Below, one piece after another: positions 58,242-64,000 of a DNA stretch of 64,000 nucleotides (positions are counted from its first letter, which is position 1; each line of letters opens with the position of its first letter). This stretch comes from Datisca glomerata. Its lineage: Eukaryota; Streptophyta; Magnoliopsida; Cucurbitales; Datiscaceae. Location: contig QANY01008651.1 of the NCBI GenBank assembly GCA_003255025.1, forward strand, positions 2,764,371 to 2,828,370, given 5' to 3'. The notes under the pieces were generated by a model, which ran no database searches, was not told where the DNA came from, and was given only the letters and a program-made list of their open reading frames with translations. The translations under genes and the position numbers were made by a program.

Positions 58242-61200
58242 CTGAATGCACCAACAACAACTACATAGTCACTAACAGCCACTAAATCCTCAAGAAATGA
58301 ATTCTAAAGGAAGATTGAAACGAAAAGGATCCTTTTACAGATTGGAAAATACCGATATGACAAATCTTCACAAATTCAACATCTTCTAACTAACCCAGCA
58401 CCAAAAAAATGACGAAAATAGAAAAACCAAACAAGACATTAAAGAAAAACTAAAAAAATGGAAGAATTAATAGGCTATACCTGGGGTTAGGGCATAATTA
58501 TTTTGTCTGTTTTAGAGAGGCGTCGACTTGTTGAGAGAACGGAGACTAGAGACAACGAGTTTCATCTGGCAACAACGAGTTAGGGATGGAGAGGCTAGGG
58601 CACGATCGTTATTGTCCCTAAACTTGCCTCTATTTCGATTTCTCTCTATCTAAGAAAGAAGGGATGTGAGAAAGTAAGAAATAGTTGGCCGAATAACATT
58701 TGAGAGAGGGAAAAGTGTTCGCGAGACCTGATAATTAAAAGAGAGGGAAAAGCTTGTTTTGGTTTTATTGGATTCCGCTTTTAAATTTTAAAGTGCCGCG
58801 TTTTCTTCTTGTTTTTCAACATCATTTATTTTACCGGGTTTTTTAAATCGCTGTTGATGTGCTCTTTTTACAGGAAAGAAAATTGAATCTTGTCCTTAAA
58901 TGTTGTGGAATCCTGTTATAGTGTGATTAAGTAATTAATTAAATTTTAAATGATCTGACAATTATTTCTACGTACATTAATATTTGATGAATTATTAAAA
59001 TGATTTGATAAAATAACTTATAAATGAATATCACATCACTTAATTACTTAAAATTTAGTCAATTACTTGGTCAGCGTTTTTAAGCATTTTTGTTACGTCT
59101 TTTTATTAATAGCTTGTATTTTAATTCCTCATTATGACTTTAAGCAAATATATAGTAACATTAACAAAAAAACACAATCATATTATCACCAATATGAGTA
59201 TGTTAAAATATAACTTATAAACATGAGTCAGTTAACTACTCAATATTAAGATTGTTTCACATATGATCATCGATATGATGAAATTTGAATTTTTATATGC
59301 TAACGGTATTGTTAAGATCATACTTATTGTGTCCAGGACAATCATATATAATATCGGTATACAAAAGTACTCTCATAATCTCATTCCAATGCTCCACATT
59401 AACAACCTTGATAAGATTATTCTATTCTAAATAGAAATGAGTTTTGTACTAGTAATTATTGATTAACTATTAATTATAGAAACATTTTTATTATTATCAT
59501 TAATCACTATATTCTTCTACTTAAATCCTATATATAATGTTTAAAGTCACATATAGTGATCATTAAATTTTTATGGTATTTATAAAATATCAAACGTGAG
59601 TGCGCATAAAAATTAAATGAGAAAACTACTTTTTTTTATTAATTAGCAATAAATTTTTTACATCGCATATATGACATTATTCCTAACAAATATGAAGGAA
59701 TATTTTGTTTTAAAAATTTGTAAATTCTATATGGATTGGTGGTAACATGTCTAAAAGCTATGATCTCTTGGCAGTGTTAAGATACAACGAATTTCTCAAC
59801 CTATCTCATTAGAAATTATTAAATTTATATTAGTATGTTGTTAAAAGTTGTTGAACTATATATACATATTAGCAAAATCACGTGATGAATTCATGTTCGT
59901 TTGATTTCCTCTAGCAAGTTTTTCTAACATGTTTTCTAAGTTGATCTCGATCATTGAAACTCAATATTCGGAAGGTATATATGAATCATTATCTTATTTG
60001 CATTGATTGATTGTTTCTTGCACAATTAACAAAATGAAAGATTTATGGTTAATACATTATTATAATGTCTGATAAAAAGTTGATGACAAAATTAATTGGA
60101 CACTAAGTATACAATCAAGTTCGTCCAAGAACATTTTGGTTCATTGAATTATAACTTTGGATGTAATTGAACATGATAAATTAGTTTTTTTTTTCAAACT
60201 ATGGTTGTACAAAAATCAGTTAGATTCTTGTGTTAAACAATTGTATGATTATATTGAAATGTTTAATTAGTAGTTAAGATAGTTTTTCTTGTGCTGAGAA
60301 ATTATAATAAAAAAAGTTAACCAAAGTATTAAATCGTTCATTGAGGTATATATCTAGTATGTCTTTTAAACATTACTTAGCCCATCTAACCTAATAGAAA
60401 GGACATATGTTCATATTCTACACAACATCTCTAGATTTTTTTTTTGAAACTCAGCATCTCTAGATTTTGTTACACTTAAAATATGCAATGGAGAAATTTT
60501 AAACTGAATGATACAATTATTGTTTAAGAATTTGGTTGGAACTAATTTTCTCTCCCAACCTTCATACCAAACCAAGTCTTTGTGTGTGTGAGAGAATGCT
60601 TACTCCTCCAATACCATCAGTGGGCATCTTCTCAAGTACCCATCTCTTCAATCTCTCAATTCATTCTACTTCTTCTCTTAGAGACACCATAGTCAATTCA
60701 ATAGTTAACTATTGACCCATCAATTCAATCACAGACGCCCATGATCTTCTCACACAATACAAATTCTCAAAGAGTTTAATACATATAAAATAGTGTAATA
60801 TGTTAGATGATGGCACCTTTGAAACCAGCTCAAAAGCACATGCTACCTTTAATTTGATCAATTGGTATATTATGATAAGAAAATAAATGAGATATTTCAT
60901 GTGGATGTCGATGAGTGAATTAAGGTTGATGAACAGTCGAGAATGATTAAATTCTCTATGCTAGAGCTTTGTCTGAGAACTGCATGTCAAAGAATTTGAG
61001 GTTATTTGTTGTTGCAAATAGAAACCTGGCCTGAGGGCTGATTCAGAGAATATGTGAAGTAAAGTACTATACCTTTCAATTTCTTTCTTCTTTTGGCATT
61101 TTTGCTTTCTGGGCTATGGGTTTTTAGACGAAAATTTGAAAAGGACAAACAATACAAATTTGTGAGAATAAATTTTATTCCCATAGTTGTTTGGTTTACA

Positions 61201-62414
61201 AGAATCATAATTCCTAAGTATTTGTAGGAACTGTATGGGTTTGGATACAATAAAATTGATCATAATTAAAATATAAGTACATTGAATCATATTTTTCAGT
61301 AAATGCACTCAACTTTCCATTAGATTACATACATTTCAGACTCCTCATATTTCAGACTACATGTGTTTTAGACTCTGTGTCATTAGTTGTATGGAAGTTT
61401 CACTCAAGTCCTAATATTGACTGTAAAATATAGAAGAAAAAAAATTCATTTCGGAATTTAAATGTTTCTCCACCACCAAACCTATTTTTAAAGTATTATA
61501 GATTAATAAATTAAATCAAAAGTTGAAATTAAAATTAAATAGGATTATTTTCAGAATTCAAAAGTTTCACCCTAGTCAAGACTCTTTTAAAGGTATAAGA
61601 TATATCTCCATGCATCATACACTTCAGTTTTTCCCAAATGTTCATACCTCCTCTAATCTTACATAACGGCAAACTAACTCTACACCTCGTTGGCCTGTAT
61701 TTCAATCATCTACGACACATTTCACATGGTCGGGCGAGATTGGGGCTCAGTGTGGAGGCAAGAGATGGTTAGATTTCATAAATGAAGTCAATTGATTGAC
61801 AAGAGTTTGAGTAGAAGGGGGGAAGGAGACAGGATCTAATAATATCTCTGAGGTGAATATTCATGAAGATTACCATTTTCTGCATAAACCCGATCGAAAG
61901 TCCATCTCCAAAACTTACCGCTGCATTATAAATTAAATCATTAGTATACATTTTCAGATTGTTGGTTCAAAAATTTCACTTTGATTTGATATAAAAGTAC
62001 TTTTAAGAAAATTTGTGATTTATTAAGAGACATTGCTCATGATTAATGAAAAATATTAGTATTTTCTTTATAAACCCGAAAGGTCGTTCTCGAAAAATTG
62101 TCACTAAATATTAATACCATTTGTATAGCTTTTCCTGCATGATGAAATCAATATAATTATTTGCAGCAACTTTTTGTGAAAAAACAGTAAAAGTTTCATA
62201 ATTTCTCGGTGAAAATCAATAAGAACGACGTACAGAAAAAAACAAACAGGAGAATGAACGACGGTTGTTATTTATGATTTCATCATAAAAGGTAGAATGT
62301 AAATATTCAATACAGAATCAAATAACAATGAAAATCCAAATCAAACCAAGATAGTGATTAATTAAGTCCATGAGCGGCAAGATAATGGAGGACCAGGGTT
62401 TAATAGTGTATTTA
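58242..62414. other. no gene seen
   Basis: Apart from the possible leader at 58480-58640 this is AT-rich intergenic sequence. Frames here are short and lack motifs. Confidence 0.5.
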
Positions 62415-63402
62415 GGCCTCGTTTGACAGATAAGATAGTACTGGACTGTACTATATTAAATATGTTAGACTGTACTATATTGGATTAAATAATATTATTC
62501 AGTGTTATGTCATATTAATTAAAAATTGTATTACTTGTACAATGTTTGACACATCATAGTATTGAATTATCTCACTCACCAAAGATTTCAACATAAAAAC
62601 GAGGTTGTTAGGGAATAAAAAAATTTCCCCAAATTTAACCAATTCTACTAGTATCTGAAATTTCACCCGTTGGTCCCCGATTCTACAAGTATCTGAAATT
62701 TCATATTGAGAAATAAAACAGCGACTTCTTCTTTGTGTTCGTTGATCCCCGATTCTACCAACATAAAAATTAGGTCTAAAATTACAGCAAAAAGCTTCAA
62801 AAGTTTTAGATTGAAAAATAGAAGAAGAAGAAGAAGAAGAAGAAGAAGAAGAAGAAGAAGAAGAAGAAGAAGAAGAAGAAGAAAAGAAGAAGAAGAAGAA
62901 GAAGAAGAAGAAGAAGAAGAAGAAGAAGAAGACCAAGCTGCCCAAAAAAAAAGATTCAAAATTTCAGATTGAGAAATAAAAGAAGAAGAAGATGACGAAG
63001 CTGCCTAGAAAAAGAAGAAGAAACTGCCGGGAGAAAGAAGAGGAAGAATCAGTCCAGAATAAAAAGAAGTAGGGGGAGAAGAAGACGAAGAAGAAGAAGT
63101 CACCGACGACAATGAAGTGGATCGATTTCTGGTGGTCTCTCCAGAGCACTCTTCGGTGAGTAGCTAGTCTCGAGCGGGTATGGAGTTTTTGACAGAGAAA
63201 GAAGAGTGCATTTTGTTTAGTCTCATTTAGTCCCCCCTCTAAGGAGGCGACTATGTTATCCGGTGTTCGTGGACTATGTTATCCGGTATTAGTGGGACCG
63301 TATTAGTTAGTACGGTTTGATTTTTGACCCAAATACCAGACAGTATTAAAATAAAAATGTCCACCTCTTAATATTGTCTAATACTGGACACTAAACGAGC
63401 CC
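62415..63402. mobile_element. Tourist-like (PIF/Harbinger-type) element, 988 bp
   Basis: The left end GGCCTCGTTTGACAGATAAG and the right end (reverse complement GGGCTCGTTTAGTGTCCAGT) are inverted, and TTA flanks both sides (62412-62414, 63403-63405), the Harbinger target. The interior carries a repeated word, GATTCTACAAGTATCTGAAA (about 62643, 62688 and a shorter form at 62750), and a large GAA tract. No transposase frame. Confidence 0.65.
62821..62931. repeat. (GAA)n microsatellite, about 37 units
   Basis: Two pure blocks separated by AAAGAA at 62881. The translations are poly-Arg, poly-Lys/Glu, poly-Ser or poly-Leu only, so frames over it are not genes. Confidence 0.97.
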
Positions 63403-63429
63403 TTAGGTGATTCATATCTGAACAAAAAG

Positions 63430-63790
63430 TATTAAAGAAATAATCTCACATCGATAAGTAGAAGTATTGAGTTAAGAATATAAGTTAGAGCAACCCTCAA
63501 CTCTCAAGTTAGTTTTTGAGTTAAGTTAGGCTCCAAGACTTTAACACAGTATGAGAGTCTCCTTAGATGAAAATTAAGCATGACTGAGCCTATACTACAT
63601 TTCCAGGTGACAAGGACCTGACAAAAGATTGGTATGCATGTGCCGGGGGTATTGAGGAAATAATCTCACATTGGGTAAGTATAAATATTGGGCTAAGAAT
63701 ATAAGTTTTGAGCAACATTCAACTCGCAAGTCAGCTTTTGAGTAGAGTAAGTCTCTAAGACTTTAATATAGTATCAAAGTCTCTTTGTAG
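63430..63790 (+). mobile_element. TRIM-like miniature LTR retroelement
   Basis: Two direct repeats: 63430-63563 (AAAGAAATAATCTCACATCG ... AGACTTTAACACAGTATGAG) and about 63649-63784 (GAGGAAATAATCTCACATTG ... AGACTTTAATATAGTATCAA). Each ends at a degenerate primer-binding site (GTATCAAAGTC for TGGTATCAGAGTC). About 85 bp of non-coding interior ends in a polypurine-like GTGCCGGGGGT. No protein. The same repeat occurs inverted at 7235-7351. Confidence 0.65.
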
Positions 63791-63916
63791 ATACCGTATT
63801 TTATCCGGCCTAATACATGAAATATACATGTTTTATATTTTGACTCTTTTAATAATCCAAGACTATGTGTATAATTTGAAAGCTAATCCAATACTAAAAT
63901 AAGAAAAGTGGTTCAA

Positions 63917-64000
63917 AGACTAAAAAGTAAAAATTGAAAAAAGAAGACTAAAAAGTAAAAATTGAAAAAAGAAGACTAAAAAGTAAAAATTGAAAAAAGA
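63917..64000. repeat. 28-bp tandem repeat at window end
   Basis: Three identical units, AGACTAAAAAGTAAAAATTG plus AAAAAAGA, starting 63917, 63945 and 63973. The array may continue past the window. Confidence 0.95.

Noticed and set aside
62505..62972. Frames of up to 146 codons with poly-Ser, poly-Leu, poly-Arg or poly-Glu
   Set aside because: They are produced on all frames by the GAA repeat and have no other protein features.

Overview
This is a stretch of eudicot plant nuclear DNA. It is AT-rich, with long introns and large amounts of intergenic sequence. It contains plant-type LTR retrotransposons and MITEs, an endogenous caulimovirid, and plant-specific gene families. No feature identifies the species. 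Most of the window is decayed repeats and gene fragments. I see only two loci that look intact: a 954-residue LRR receptor kinase of the MIK2-like class (32983-35539 joined to 38422-38729, + strand), and a small two-exon gene for a 74-residue secreted-peptide precursor (6395-6536 joined to 8314-8396, + strand) that I cannot assign to a named family.

Layout. 1-2017: 5' end of a minus-strand Ty1/copia element (LTR, primer-binding site, protease, integrase) inserted beside a decayed paralogue of the peptide gene (2018-2350). 3.1-4.6 kb: remnant of a gypsy-type transposon gene. 5.4-6.26 kb: long foldback element. 6.4-8.4 kb: peptide gene. 8.85-9.3 kb: NLR fragment. 10.8-21 kb: nested repeats, namely a hAT-type MITE, a copia gag/protease remnant, a minus-strand gypsy gag, a second minus-strand copia (3' LTR, RNase H, RT) and a 2.9 kb solo-LTR-like unit. 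22-32 kb: fragments of host-like genes, namely one AAED1/PRXL2-like exon, a multi-exon transposon-associated plant gene with one in-frame stop, and a degraded PER1/PGAP3-like pseudogene. 33-38.7 kb: the receptor kinase, whose single intron carries a 1.1-1.2 kb tandem duplication. 42.5-49.3 kb: minus-strand endogenous pararetrovirus with movement-protein, zinc-knuckle, protease and RT remnants. 51.3-55.8 kb: a CACTA-like MITE followed by a plus-strand copia with its 3' LTR. 57.3-58.6 kb: two minus-strand exon fragments (TPR/SGT1-like and proline-rich). 62.4-63.4 kb: Tourist-like element with a large GAA tract. 63.4-63.8 kb: TRIM-like element. 63.9 kb to the end: 28-bp tandem repeat.

How the parts relate. 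The receptor kinase should act at the plasma membrane, binding an extracellular ligand through its LRRs and signalling through an RD-type kinase. The peptide gene has the layout of a secreted signalling peptide. They lie 25 kb apart and nothing in the sequence shows that they interact. Everything else is best read as mobile-element activity, viral integration and duplication or decay of gene pieces. All calls come from reading the sequence and translations by eye; no database search was run.
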